A stretch of 64,000 bases of DNA from Kitasatospora cineracea (GCF_003751605.1 NZ_RJVJ01000002.1:1429001-1493000), one strand, 5' to 3'; numbered from the stretch's first letter, positions 14,634-22,770 are shown. The notes: generated by a model from the sequence alone, not told the origin. Program-made: numbers and translations.

Positions 14634-15896
14634 CTACCTGAGCGTTCCCCGCAGCGCGTCGACCCGGTTCGCGGAGGCGGTGAAGTCGTTGCGGTCCAGT
14701 TCCCCGGAGGCCAGTCCGGCGGCGAGGGCGGCGGCGGCGCTGTCGCCCTGGGCGACGTCCCGGCCGGAGCAGAGCAGCAGGTCGACCCCGGCCTGGGCGA
14801 CTGCCATCGCGCGCCGGTCGGTGCCGCCGACCGGGTCGAGGGCCTTGGCCTCCAGCGCGTCGGTGATGGTGACGCCGTCGTAGTGCAGGCGGCTGCGCAG
14901 CTCGTCGCGGACGATCGTGCCGGACATGCCGGCGGGGGTGCCGGGGTCGAGGGCCGGGTAGACCGCCCAGGAGAGCATCACCAGTTTGACCCCGGCGGCG
15001 ATCGCGTCCCGGTAGGGGCGTTCGTCGGTGCTGCGCAGCTGGTCGAGCGGCAGGCCGAGGGTGACGGGTTCCTCGTCGGTGTTGGCGCCGGCGGGGGCGC
15101 TGCCGAGGCCGGGGAAGTGCTTGGCGGTGGCGGCGACCCCGGCGTCCTGCTGGGCCTTGACGAAGGCGGATCCGAGCCGGCCGACGGTGGCGGGGTCGGT
15201 GCTGTAGGAGCGCTGCGCGGAGTCGGCGAAGTCGCCGGGGGTGCGGTAGACGTCCAGCACGGGCGCCAGGTTGAGGTTGAGGCCCTGGTCGGTGAGCGCG
15301 GTGGCGGCTTCGCCGCCGGTGCGGGCGGCGGCGGCGAGCGGGTCGGCGGCGCGGCCGACGTCCTTGGCGGACTGTTCGGGCCCGCCGGGCACCCGCCGGA
15401 CGAGTCCGCCCTCCTGGTCGGTCATCAGCAGCAGCGGGCGCCGGCCGGGGCTCTGCTGTTCGGCCTCGCGGAGCCGGGCGACGGCGGTGCGCAGCGCGGT
15501 GCCGCCGCTGCCGACGTTCTCGGCGAAGAAGATCACCCCGGCGACCCGGCCCTCGCGGACCCGCTGGAGCAGCGTGTCGGGGACGGTGGTGCCGGGGTAC
15601 GAGTAGACGATCCGCTGTCCGACGAGCCGGGCGTCGCCGGGGCCGGTGGTCGGCGCGGGGGTGCTCGGCTCGGGCGTGGGCGTCGGCGTGGGCGTCGGGC
15701 TCGGGCTCGGGCTCGGAGTGGGGGTCGGGGACGGCGTCGGGCTGGGGCCGGGGCTGCTCGGTCCGGCGCTGCCGGTGGTCGTTCCGGCGCCGCCGGAGGG
15801 GCTGCTGCCGCCGCTGCCGCTCCCGGAGGAGCCGCAGCCGGTGAGCAGCGCCAGTCCGAGGGTGAGCACTCCGAGCGAACGCACTGACCGCAACAT
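14634..15896 (-). CDS. Glycoside hydrolase family 3 lipoprotein, beta-N-acetylglucosaminidase (NagZ)-like
   Basis: A 420-residue exported lipoprotein. The signal peptide ends LTGC (Cys21), followed by a long Ser/Pro/Thr linker of PSPTP-type repeats (about residues 50-85) that would reach through the wall. Residues about 90-415 are a GH3 barrel: KHFPGLG, LLLMTDQEGG and the nucleophile region VTITDAL. NagZ-type enzymes remove GlcNAc from peptidoglycan fragments. The catalytic His-Asp dyad motif (KHFPGHGD...DSH) is altered here (KHFPGLGSAPAG), so the acid/base may differ or activity may be reduced. ATG 15896. It is not obviously linked to its neighbours. Confidence 0.85.
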   Translation of the reverse strand: MLRSVRSLGVLTLGLALLTGCGSSGSGSGGSSPSGGAGTTTGSAGPSSPGPSPTPSPTPTPSPSPSPTPTPTPTPEPSTPAPTTGPGDARLVGQRIVYSYPGTTVPDTLLQRVREGRVAGVIFFAENVGSGGTALRTAVARLREAEQQSPGRRPLLLMTDQEGGLVRRVPGGPEQSAKDVGRAADPLAAAARTGGEAATALTDQGLNLNLAPVLDVYRTPGDFADSAQRSYSTDPATVGRLGSAFVKAQQDAGVAATAKHFPGLGSAPAGANTDEEPVTLGLPLDQLRSTDERPYRDAIAAGVKLVMLSWAVYPALDPGTPAGMSGTIVRDELRSRLHYDGVTITDALEAKALDPVGGTDRRAMAVAQAGVDLLLCSGRDVAQGDSAAAALAAGLASGELDRNDFTASANRVDALRGTLR

Positions 15897-15934
15897 GCCA
15901 TCAGATAAGCACGCCGGGGCGGCCCGAACCAGTA

Positions 15935-15969
15935 CCGCGCGGCCCCGGGGCGTCGCCGGGGCCGCGCGG
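15935..15969 (-). terminator. Terminator of the flavoenzyme-phosphonatase operon
   Basis: A perfect 14-bp stem (arms 15935-15948 and 15956-15969) with a 7-base loop, just after the stop of the phosphonatase-like gene and before the GH3 start. No T-tract. Confidence 0.55.
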
Positions 15970-15995
15970 TCACCGCCGGTGGGCGGCCGCCGGGG

Positions 15996-16679
15996 TCAGC
16001 GGGCGGCCAGCAGCGCGGGCAGTTCGGCGATCGAGGCGAGCACGTGGGTGGCGCCGTCGGCGCGCAGCCGGGGCTCGTCGTGCGCGCCGGTGAGCACGCC
16101 GGCCACCACCGAGGCGCCGGCCCGGGCGCCGGTGAGCATGTCGTAGCCGGTGTCGCCGGCCACCGCGACCTGCTGCACCGAGTCGGTGCGGGTGCGCAGC
16201 AGGGCGGTGAGCGCCAGGTCGGGGTGGGGGCGGCCGCGGCCGGCGTCGGCGGGGCAGAGCGTCAGGTCGGCGATGTCCTGCCAGCCGAGCGCGGCCAGGA
16301 TGCGGTCCTGGGTGGTGCGGGAGAAGCCGGTGGTGAGCGCCACCTTCCGGCCCCGGCCGCGCAGTTCGGCGATCGCCTCGGCGGCGCCGGGCAGCGCCTC
16401 GCAGCGGCCCTGGTCGACCAGGGCGTCGTAGGCGGACTCGAAGGCGAGGTTGGCGCCCTGGGCGCGGTCCTCGTCGCCGAACAGGTGCCGGAAGACGGAG
16501 ATCTTGGACTCCCCCATGGTGGCCCGGACGTGCGCCAGCATGGTGGCGTGCTCCGGGCTTCCGGTCTCCACCCCCTGGGCGCGGGCGGCGGCGGCGAAGG
16601 CCAGCTCCACCAGGCCGTCGTCGGCGACGGTGGTGCCCGCCATGTCGAGCACCACCAGGGTCACGTCGTGCGTGGTCAT
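15996..16679 (-). CDS. Phosphonatase-like HAD hydrolase (phosphonoacetaldehyde hydrolase family)
   Basis: A 227-residue HAD protein of the phosphonatase-like group. Motif I is DMAGTT with nucleophile D12 and alanine at +2, the hallmark of phosphonatase rather than of phosphatases (DxD). The cap segment ATMGESK keeps a lysine (K59) four residues after Met, the position of the Schiff-base lysine of PhnX. LTTGFSR and GDTGYDM supply motifs II and IV. The expected reaction is cleavage of phosphonoacetaldehyde or a close analogue to phosphate. ATG 16679 follows AGAGGCTGAAC. It is the second gene after the FAD oxidoreductase, 49 bp apart, behind operator 3, which suggests that the flavoenzyme makes its aldehyde substrate. 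Confidence 0.85.
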   Translation of the reverse strand: MTTHDVTLVVLDMAGTTVADDGLVELAFAAAARAQGVETGSPEHATMLAHVRATMGESKISVFRHLFGDEDRAQGANLAFESAYDALVDQGRCEALPGAAEAIAELRGRGRKVALTTGFSRTTQDRILAALGWQDIADLTLCPADAGRGRPHPDLALTALLRTRTDSVQQVAVAGDTGYDMLTGARAGASVVAGVLTGAHDEPRLRADGATHVLASIAELPALLAAR

Positions 16680-16728
16680 GTTCAGCCTCTGTCGGTTCAC
16701 GGAAGGATGGGCGGGGCCGGGCGGGGGC

Positions 16729-17850
16729 TCAGAGCCCGGCGGCGTCCGCGGTGGTCTCGGCGATGGCCGGGGAGCAGGTCATGCCGCGGCCGCCGGGGCC
16801 GGTCACCAGCCAGGCGGTGTCGGCGAGTTGCTGGCGGTGGACGACCCGGGCGGGGTCGGTGCACTGGGCGTAGACGCCGGCCCAGCGGCGGCGGATCCGG
16901 GGCAGCGGGCGGCCGAGCAGGTCCGCGGCGACCTCGGCGAGGTGGTCGTACGGGTCCTCGACCACGTCGAAGCCGAACGGCTGGTCGTACTCGTGGGTGT
17001 CGCCGACGGTGAGTCCGCCGTCCTGGCGCTGCACCATGAGCAGCTGCATCCTGTGCTGTTCGGCGACGGGCGGCTGCGGCTGGCCGGCCCGCAGGGCGTC
17101 CAGTTCGGGGCCGGCGAAGGCCGGGTAGTAGCGGAAGGAGTCGCCGTCGGCGACGGAGGTGGTGAGGGTCTCGCCGAGCGGGTCGGTCTGCATCATCTGC
17201 AGGCGGACGCGGCGCACCGGCAGGTCGGGGGCGAGTTCGCGGACGAGTCCGCCGAGCCAGGCGCCGGTGCACAGCAGGACGAGGTCGCCCTCGTGCAGCT
17301 GCCCGTGGTCGTCGCGGACGGCACGGCCGCCGACCAGGTCGCGGACCTCCCGGCCGGGCAGGAAGGTGTAGCGGCCGGTGGCCTCCAACGCGGCGCGCAG
17401 CGCGGGCTGGGCGACCCGGGGTTCGACGGCGGCGTCCCGGGTGCAGTGCAGGCCGGCCAGGTAGCGGCCGCGCAGCGCCGGGTTGAGGGCGCGGACCTGG
17501 TCGGGGCCGAGCAGCCGGTAGCCGCGGGACTCGGCGTCGGGGAGCTCCAGCGCGGCTTCGGCGACGGCGAGTTCGGCCTCGGTGCGGGCCAGGGTGAGCG
17601 AGCCGTTGGGCCGGAACCACAGGCCGGGGACGCGGGCGCCGATCTCCTCCCACAGCTCGCGGGCCCGCAGCGCGGTCGCCAGTTCCGGCCCGGCGGCCCG
17701 GCCGCTGACCCAGACCAGGCCGAAGTTGCGGACGGAGGCGCCGCGGGCCTCGGTCTCGCGTTCCAGGTGGACGACCTCGTGGCCGCGTTCGACGGCCTGC
17801 CAGGCGTGCATGGTGCCCAGCACGCCCGCTCCTACGACGATGACTCTCAT
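16729..17850 (-). CDS. FAD-dependent oxidoreductase of the phosphonate-associated DAO group
   Basis: A 373-residue D-amino-acid-oxidase-type flavoprotein. The N-terminal GAGVLGTMHAWQAVERGHEVV is the FAD Rossmann motif; RGASVRNFGLVW and the late AWLVTGPGGRGMT segment are typical of the group found beside phosphonatase-like hydrolases. It probably oxidises an amine carbon of aminoethylphosphonate or its N-methyl forms to the imine, which yields phosphonoacetaldehyde for the next enzyme; oxygen would be the acceptor. That reaction is inference from the gene pair. ATG 17850 has no strong ribosome-binding site. The regulon operator lies 73 nt upstream, and the phosphonatase-like gene follows. Confidence 0.85.
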   Translation of the reverse strand: MRVIVVGAGVLGTMHAWQAVERGHEVVHLERETEARGASVRNFGLVWVSGRAAGPELATALRARELWEEIGARVPGLWFRPNGSLTLARTEAELAVAEAALELPDAESRGYRLLGPDQVRALNPALRGRYLAGLHCTRDAAVEPRVAQPALRAALEATGRYTFLPGREVRDLVGGRAVRDDHGQLHEGDLVLLCTGAWLGGLVRELAPDLPVRRVRLQMMQTDPLGETLTTSVADGDSFRYYPAFAGPELDALRAGQPQPPVAEQHRMQLLMVQRQDGGLTVGDTHEYDQPFGFDVVEDPYDHLAEVAADLLGRPLPRIRRRWAGVYAQCTDPARVVHRQQLADTAWLVTGPGGRGMTCSPAIAETTADAAGL

Positions 17851-17920
17851 GCGGACAGGCTCGGGCGCCGAGGTGGCCGCCAGTGGTCGGACTCCCGTCG
17901 CGGAGGTGAACCGCCCGCAA

Positions 17921-17938
17921 GAGTTGTCCATACAACCT
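17921..17938. promoter_or_regulatory. Operator 3 of the phosphonate regulon
   Basis: Read on the minus strand, AGGTTGTATGGACAACTC carries GTTG-N6-CAAC with central TG, the same pattern as operators 1 and 2. It lies 73-86 nt upstream of the FAD oxidoreductase start. Confidence 0.6.
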
Positions 17939-17990
17939 GGCCACCCGAGGCGCCCGAAGCAGCAAGCCCCGCGGCCCGGGGCGCCGGACC

Positions 17991-18503
17991 TCAGCGCAGC
18001 ACGCGCGCGTGCAGGTACTCGCGCCGCCCGAACCGCGGCTCGTCCACCGCCGTCAGCTCCTCCACCTGGAAGCGGTACAGCGCGGCGGCGCCCCGCCCGG
18101 CCAGGAACTGGGCGGCGACCTCGGGGTCGGCGGCGAACGACGGGTAGCGGCTGCGGTAGGCGGCCAGCGCCGCCTCGGCCTGCCGCCCCCAGGCCTCGCC
18201 GGCGCTGCCGGTGAGCTGGATGCCGCGCAGCTGCTCGCCGTAGGCGGGCGGCTGGAGGTGGACGGTGGCGGCGGCCCGGGCCTCCTCGGCCAGGTGCAGG
18301 CTGTGCCGGGTGGAGCGCTCGCTGACGAAGTACAGCACCAGGTCGGAGTCGAAGGCGTAGAAGGCCAGGTTGGCGTGCGGGCCGCGCTCGTGTCCGGCGG
18401 TGGCGAGGCTGAGCACCGTGCTGTCGGCGAGCAGGCCCTCCACCCCCTTCCCGAGCTCGTCCGCGGGCCAGTTCCCCTGGATGACGTCGAGTCGGTACGG
18501 CAT
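17991..18503 (-). CDS. Pyridoxamine 5'-phosphate oxidase family protein
   Basis: A 170-residue split-barrel flavin/F420-type protein (TVLSLATAGHERGPHANLAFYAFD, LYFVSERSTRHSLHL). Members bind FMN, F420 or haem and include true PNPOx as well as many reductases of unknown substrate. The extra C-terminal part (FQVEELTAVDEPRFG) matches actinomycete versions. ATG 18503 follows GGAGGGA. It is monocistronic between the PAP2 terminator and the flavoenzyme operon. The ligand cannot be deduced. Confidence 0.8.
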   Translation of the reverse strand: MPYRLDVIQGNWPADELGKGVEGLLADSTVLSLATAGHERGPHANLAFYAFDSDLVLYFVSERSTRHSLHLAEEARAAATVHLQPPAYGEQLRGIQLTGSAGEAWGRQAEAALAAYRSRYPSFAADPEVAAQFLAGRGAAALYRFQVEELTAVDEPRFGRREYLHARVLR

Positions 18504-18529
18504 GGCGCGTCCCTCCGCAGAGCTGCAGG

Positions 18530-18570
18530 AAAAAGCGAGCCGGGCGGGGGAGTACTCCCCTGCCCGGCTC
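18530..18570 (-). terminator. Rho-independent terminator of the PAP2 gene
   Basis: A 34-base near-perfect palindrome (18537-18570, arms GAGCCGGGC/GCCCGGCTC around GGGGAGTACTCCCC) followed on the minus strand by GCTTTTTCC (T-run 18530-18534). It is the most canonical intrinsic terminator in the window. Confidence 0.85.
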
Positions 18571-18656
18571 ACATGCTCTCCCCGCGCGGCGCGGGGGCAC
18601 AAGAGGCCGACCGGCCCGGATCGATCAGGCCCCGAGGGCCCCCGGACCAGCCCCGT

Positions 18657-19406
18657 TCAGGCCGCTCCGGCCCCCAGGAAGGACCCGAGCGGGCCGGTCC
18701 TGAGCCGGTCGACCAGCGGCGCGGCCCGGCCGGCGAGCGCGGCCAGCGGGAGCGCCACCAGGACGCCGACCAGCGCGGCGACCAGCACGTCGTGCGGGTA
18801 GTGCGCGCCGACCCAGACCCGGGAGGCGCCCATCAGCACGGCGGCGGCCAGCGCGATCCAGCCGAGCCGGCGGTCGGCGTACCAGAGCGCGGCGGCGGCG
18901 GAGAACGCGGCCACCGTGTGGTTGCTGGGGAAGGCCCAGTCGCCCACCGGCGCGCAGGACTCGATCACGAAGCTGCCGGGCAGCTGCTGGCACGGCCGGA
19001 CTTCCTCGACCAGCGACTTGAGCACCGAGTTGACCAGGTAGGCGACCACCATGATCAGCGGCGAGGCCAGCACCCGGGCCATCACCACCGAGTCGGCGGC
19101 CCGGGCCCGCCACCAGGCCCAGAGCATCAGCAGTGCGAACACCGCGATGCCGTACGCGGACCAGGTCTTGACCAGCTGGTCGAACCAGTGCGGTGCGGAC
19201 TCGGCCCACCCGGTGACCCGGGTGTAGAGGCCGCCGTCGATGCCGCTGCCGTCGTAGGCGAGCAGGCGGGCGGGGGAATGAACATTCGGGATCACAGGGA
19301 CAACATGTACCAGAACGGGCGCGGCGGACGGCGCACTCACCGCTCCGAGCGACAGGGTCAGGGGCAAGGCTGGCGGACCTCCCATTACGTTGGAGGGCGT
19401 CCGCAC
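18657..19406 (-). CDS. PAP2 superfamily membrane phosphatase
   Basis: A 249-residue integral membrane protein with the three acid-phosphatase motifs: KSLVEEVRP, PSNH and SRVWVGAHYPHDV. Six membrane segments frame them. It should remove phosphate from lipid substrates such as undecaprenyl pyrophosphate or phosphatidate at the outer face of the membrane. The start is uncertain: ATG 19406 is given, but a start near 19385 (MGGPPAL) or further in would still leave all motifs. It is divergent from blaI; the double BlaI box lies about 17 bp upstream of this start, so joint control is possible. Confidence 0.85.
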   Translation of the reverse strand: MRTPSNVMGGPPALPLTLSLGAVSAPSAAPVLVHVVPVIPNVHSPARLLAYDGSGIDGGLYTRVTGWAESAPHWFDQLVKTWSAYGIAVFALLMLWAWWRARAADSVVMARVLASPLIMVVAYLVNSVLKSLVEEVRPCQQLPGSFVIESCAPVGDWAFPSNHTVAAFSAAAALWYADRRLGWIALAAAVLMGASRVWVGAHYPHDVLVAALVGVLVALPLAALAGRAAPLVDRLRTGPLGSFLGAGAA

Positions 19407-19422
19407 GGGGACGCACCCCAGC

Positions 19423-19458
19423 GTCTACAGTGATGTAGACGTCCACAGGACTGTAGAC
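19423..19458. promoter_or_regulatory. Two abutting BlaI/MecI-type operators
   Basis: GTCTACAGTGATGTAGAC (19423-19440, 7-bp perfect arms, TACA-N4-TGTA core) is followed directly by GTCCACAGGACTGTAGAC (19441-19458, one arm mismatch). The pair ends 22 bp before blaI and probably overlaps its promoter. Confidence 0.75.
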
Positions 19459-19480
19459 GAATCCCGGAGGTTCGCGCGAC

Positions 19481-19849
19481 ATGACGGACACGCCCGCCCG
19501 TCGGCCCGCGGGAGAACTCGAGGCCCAGGTCCTGGCCGCCCTCTGGGCCGCCGACGGCCCGCTCACCCCGCAGCAGGTCCAGCACGCCCTCCCCGCCGAC
19601 CTGGCCCGCACCACGGTCGCCACCATCCTGGCCAGGCTGCACGAGAAGGGCACCGTCTCCCGCACCAAGGCCGGCCGGGCCTTCGCCTACACCCCGACCG
19701 TCCAGGACGCCGACGGCCTCGCCGCCCGCCGGATGCGCACCGAACTCGACCGCGGCCGGGACCGCTCCACCGTGCTGGCCCGCTTCGTCTCCGACCTCTC
19801 CGGCGAGGACGAGCGCCTGCTCCGCGAACTCCTCGGGGAACAGCCGTGA
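19481..19849 (+). CDS. BlaI/MecI/CopY family transcriptional repressor
   Basis: A 122-residue winged-helix repressor (LTPQQVQHALPADLARTTVATILARLHEKGTVSR) with a short C-terminal dimerisation region (LARFVSDLSGEDERLLRELL). BlaI repressors bind TACA-N4-TGTA and are inactivated by a partner metalloprotease. ATG 19481 follows CGGAGG. The gene is preceded by two such boxes and overlaps the M56 peptidase gene at GTGA, so it is an autoregulated repressor-protease pair. No beta-lactamase gene is adjacent; targets may include the divergent PAP2 gene or distant genes. Confidence 0.9.
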   Translation: MTDTPARRPAGELEAQVLAALWAADGPLTPQQVQHALPADLARTTVATILARLHEKGTVSRTKAGRAFAYTPTVQDADGLAARRMRTELDRGRDRSTVLARFVSDLSGEDERLLRELLGEQP

Positions 19850-20832
19850 CCATCGCCATCTGGGCCCCGCTGCTGCTCCCGCTGCTCGCCGCCCCGCTCG
19901 CCCGCCGGCTCGCCGACCAGCTCGCCCCGCGCGCCGCCGCCCTCACCCTGGCCGCCACCTCGGTCGCCCTCGGCACCGCCGCGCTGGCCTCGCTCGGCCT
20001 GCTCACCGTCACCGGCCTGCTGCACCTGCCCTACGGCGCCGCCCTCGCCCACCTCTCCCCCGCGCACTGGCACCCCAGCGAACTCTCCGACCTCGAGTGG
20101 GTGCCCGTCGCGGCCGCCGCCGCCCTCGCGCTGCTCACCATCACCGTGCTGGCCGCCCGCACCGCCCGCCGCCAACTCGCCGACCTGCGCCGGGCCCGCG
20201 CCGCCACCGGCGACCTCCCGGCCGGCCCGCGCGCCCTGCTCCGCCGCCCCGGCCCCGCTGCCCTCACCGTCCTCACCGACGACCGCGCCGACGCGTACGC
20301 CCTGCCCGGCCGCCCGCCCCGGATCGTCGCCACCACCGGCATGCTCGCCGCCCTCACCGGCCCCGAACGCGCCGCCCTGCTCGCCCACGAACGCGCCCAC
20401 CTCGCCGGCCGCCACCACCTCCTGCTCGCCGCCGCCGAGTACGCCGCCGCCTGCCACCCCGCCCTGCGCCCGCTGCGTGGCGCCCTCGGCTACCACCTGG
20501 AACGCTGGGCCGACGAGTGCGCCGCCACCGCCGTCGGCGACCGCGCCCTGACCGCCCGCGCGATCGGCCACGCCGCCCTCGCCGCCGCCCGCACCCCCGC
20601 CGCCCCCCGCCCCGGCCTCGCCCCCGCCGCCACCACCGGCCCGGTCCCCCGCCGCGTCCGCGCCCTCCTCACCGACCACCGCACCCCGCCCACCCCCCGC
20701 CGCGCCCTGCGCACCCTCGCCGCCCTCGCCCTGGCCGGCTGCCTCGCCGCCACCACCGCCGCCGCAGCCGAAGCCGGCCACGACTTCCACCAGGCCGTCG
20801 AAACCGCCCAGGGCGACCCCGCCGCCCGCTGA
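19846..20832 (+). CDS. M56 (BlaR1-like) membrane metalloprotease
   Basis: A 328-residue membrane protein with the M56 zinc motif HERAH and a downstream DEC glutamate. About four membrane segments surround the cytoplasmic catalytic loop. It lacks the extracellular penicillin-binding sensor of BlaR1, as is usual for actinomycete homologues, so its signal is unknown. GTG 19846 overlaps the blaI stop. It is expected to cleave or trigger loss of the partner BlaI repressor. Confidence 0.87.
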   Translation: MTIAIWAPLLLPLLAAPLARRLADQLAPRAAALTLAATSVALGTAALASLGLLTVTGLLHLPYGAALAHLSPAHWHPSELSDLEWVPVAAAAALALLTITVLAARTARRQLADLRRARAATGDLPAGPRALLRRPGPAALTVLTDDRADAYALPGRPPRIVATTGMLAALTGPERAALLAHERAHLAGRHHLLLAAAEYAAACHPALRPLRGALGYHLERWADECAATAVGDRALTARAIGHAALAAARTPAAPRPGLAPAATTGPVPRRVRALLTDHRTPPTPRRALRTLAALALAGCLAATTAAAAEAGHDFHQAVETAQGDPAAR

Positions 20833-20959
20833 CGGCTCCCCCCGAAAAACCGCCCGGCCCCCGGCGGGCACGCTCCCCGACGACTCTTCCCGACCGCCCG
20901 GTACACCCCCGCCGAACCCCCCGTACGCTGACTGCGGGACGGCGAGACGGGGGAGCGGC

Positions 20960-22351
20960 ATGCAGCGGACCGACGGCGGCGGCACACCCGCCCGCGCCTC
21001 CCTCCGGGCCGTCCCGCCGCAGTCCTGCGAGCCTCCGCAGCACCCGCAGCGCCCGGAGATAGGCGACTCCTGGGCCCGGCTGCGCCGTCTCGGGCTGGAC
21101 CCGGAGCGCGGCCGGCCGGCCCGCCACCTGCGTCCCGCGGAGCTGGAGGAGACCCGCCGGGCCACCGGCCTGGAGCAGGTGCTGCCGGTACTGCGCTCGG
21201 CCCTGTTCGGGCCGGGCGAGCCGGCCCCGGTGGTGCTCGCGGTGGCCGACCCGAAGGCCCGGGTCCTGTGGCTGGAGACGGACCGGCGGCTGCGCCGGGA
21301 CGCCGACGCGATCGGCTTCGAGCCGGGCGCGCTCTGGTCCGAGGACGAGGTCGGCACCAACGGGATCGGCCTGGCCGCCCGCACCGCCCGCCCCAGCACC
21401 GTGCACTCCGCCGAGCACTACCTGCGCAGCCACCGCGGCTGGACGTGCGTGGGCGTCCCGGTCCGCGACCCGCGCACCGGCCGGCTGGCCGGCGTGATCG
21501 ACCTGAGCGGTCCCGCCACCGGCGACCACCCCTACCTGCGGCAGCTCGCGCTGACCGCCGCCCGGCTCGCCGAGACCGAGCTGCGGGCCGGCCACCTGGA
21601 GGCGCTGCACCGGCTGCGGACGGTCGCGGTGCCGCTGCTGGCCCGGTTCGGCGGCCCGGCCCTGGTGGTGGACGGCGCGGGCTGGACGGCCGCCGCCACC
21701 GGCGTGCCCGGCCCGCCCCGGCTGGCCCCGCCGCCCGGCGACTGGGGCAGCGGCGGGGTGCACTGGGTGCCGACGCTGGGCGAGTGCGCGGTGGAGCCGC
21801 TGGCCGACGGCTGGCTGGTGCGCCCGGCCGCCCCGCGCCCGGCCGCGCTCGCCGAGCAGGCCGGGGCCGCCGCCGTGGAACTGGACCTGCGCCGCCCTGC
21901 CGACCCCGAACTGCGGGTGCGCGGCAGCGCGGGCGCCTGGTCGCACTCGCCGAGCCCCCGGCACGCCGAGCTGCTCCTGCTGCTGGCCCTGCACCGGGAC
22001 GGCCTGAGCGCCGCCCGGCTCGCCGAGGCGCTGTTCGCCGACCCGGCCCGCACCGTCACCGTCCGGGCCGAGCTGTCCCGGCTGCGCCGCCACCTGGGCG
22101 CGCTGCTGGAGGCCCGCCCGTACCGGCTGGCGGCCCGGGCCGAGGTCGCGGTGCTCGGGCCGGACGACCCGTACGACCTGCTGCCCGGTTCGGCCGCCCC
22201 GGCCGTCCGGGAGGTGCGGGCCGCGCTGGCCGGGGGTGCGCTGCGGCTGCCGGGGCGGTCCGGCGGCGCTCAGCCGCCGGCCAGCAGTTCGGCCAACTCC
22301 TCGTCGCTGGGCAGCAGTTCGGGCGCGCCGCCGTCCGGCACCACGGTGTAG
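20960..22351 (+). CDS. GAF domain transcriptional regulator
   Basis: A 463-residue protein. A linker (about 1-60) precedes a GAF domain (about 75-215) with the motif GALWSEDEVGTNGIGLAARTARP seen in AcoR-type activators and their Streptomyces relatives that lack the AAA part. The C-terminal part (about 310-420) resembles a winged helix (LLLLLALHRDGLSAARLAEALF, RAELSRLRRHLGAL). The ligand is unknown. ATG 20960 follows GGGGGAG. The last 27 codons, rich in Ser/Gly, overlap the opposite-strand SsgA-like gene by 82 bp; this tail is probably not part of the fold. Confidence 0.82.
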   Translation: MQRTDGGGTPARASLRAVPPQSCEPPQHPQRPEIGDSWARLRRLGLDPERGRPARHLRPAELEETRRATGLEQVLPVLRSALFGPGEPAPVVLAVADPKARVLWLETDRRLRRDADAIGFEPGALWSEDEVGTNGIGLAARTARPSTVHSAEHYLRSHRGWTCVGVPVRDPRTGRLAGVIDLSGPATGDHPYLRQLALTAARLAETELRAGHLEALHRLRTVAVPLLARFGGPALVVDGAGWTAAATGVPGPPRLAPPPGDWGSGGVHWVPTLGECAVEPLADGWLVRPAAPRPAALAEQAGAAAVELDLRRPADPELRVRGSAGAWSHSPSPRHAELLLLLALHRDGLSAARLAEALFADPARTVTVRAELSRLRRHLGALLEARPYRLAARAEVAVLGPDDPYDLLPGSAAPAVREVRAALAGGALRLPGRSGGAQPPASSSANSSSLGSSSGAPPSGTTV

Positions 22352-22770
22352 GTGCGTTCCAGCCAGGCCCGCACCTGCGGCCGGGACGCCTCCAGCAGGG
22401 CGCTGCCGTGCGGCGACCCCAGGGCCAGGTGCAGGGTCGCGCCGTGGCACGGGCAGGACGCGGGCCACAGTTTGACGTCGCCCTGGCCGCTGAGCCCCTC
22501 CAGGCCGTCGCGCAGCAGGTCGCGGGAGAAGACCCAGTCCGCCTCGTCGGGACGCCCCAGGTGGAAGGTCAGCCGCACCTCGTGCGGCGCGGCGGCCGCG
22601 TACCGGAACCGGGTGCGCACCTCACCGACCAGGTCCTGGTCCAGGGCGATCCGCAGCAGCAGCACCTCCTCCACCACCGCGGGGGGCACGGCGGCGCCGT
22701 CCCGGTCGCCGCCCATGGGGGTGGCGGCGACCGGCTGGTCGGAAGGGGCGGACAGCGGGTCGCACGGCAT
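22270..22770 (-). CDS. SsgA-like sporulation and cell-division regulator (SALP)
   Basis: A 166-residue member of the SsgA family, found only in morphologically complex actinomycetes, where members guide septum and wall events during sporulation. The family core is clear: RFRYAAAAPHEVRLTFHLG, WVFSRDLLRDGLEG and GDVKLWPA. The N-terminal 30 residues and the acidic C-terminal tail (LLPSDEELAELLAGG) are typical of the more divergent SALPs. ATG 22770 follows CGGAGAGA. Convergent 82-bp overlap with the GAF regulator gene means the two transcripts are antisense at their ends. Confidence 0.88.
   Translation of the reverse strand: MPCDPLSAPSDQPVAATPMGGDRDGAAVPPAVVEEVLLLRIALDQDLVGEVRTRFRYAAAAPHEVRLTFHLGRPDEADWVFSRDLLRDGLEGLSGQGDVKLWPASCPCHGATLHLALGSPHGSALLEASRPQVRAWLERTYTVVPDGGAPELLPSDEELAELLAGG

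Noticed and set aside
15656..15760. Tandem repeats resembling a short array
   Set aside because: They encode the Ser/Pro/Thr linker of the GH3 lipoprotein and lack spacers of CRISPR type.
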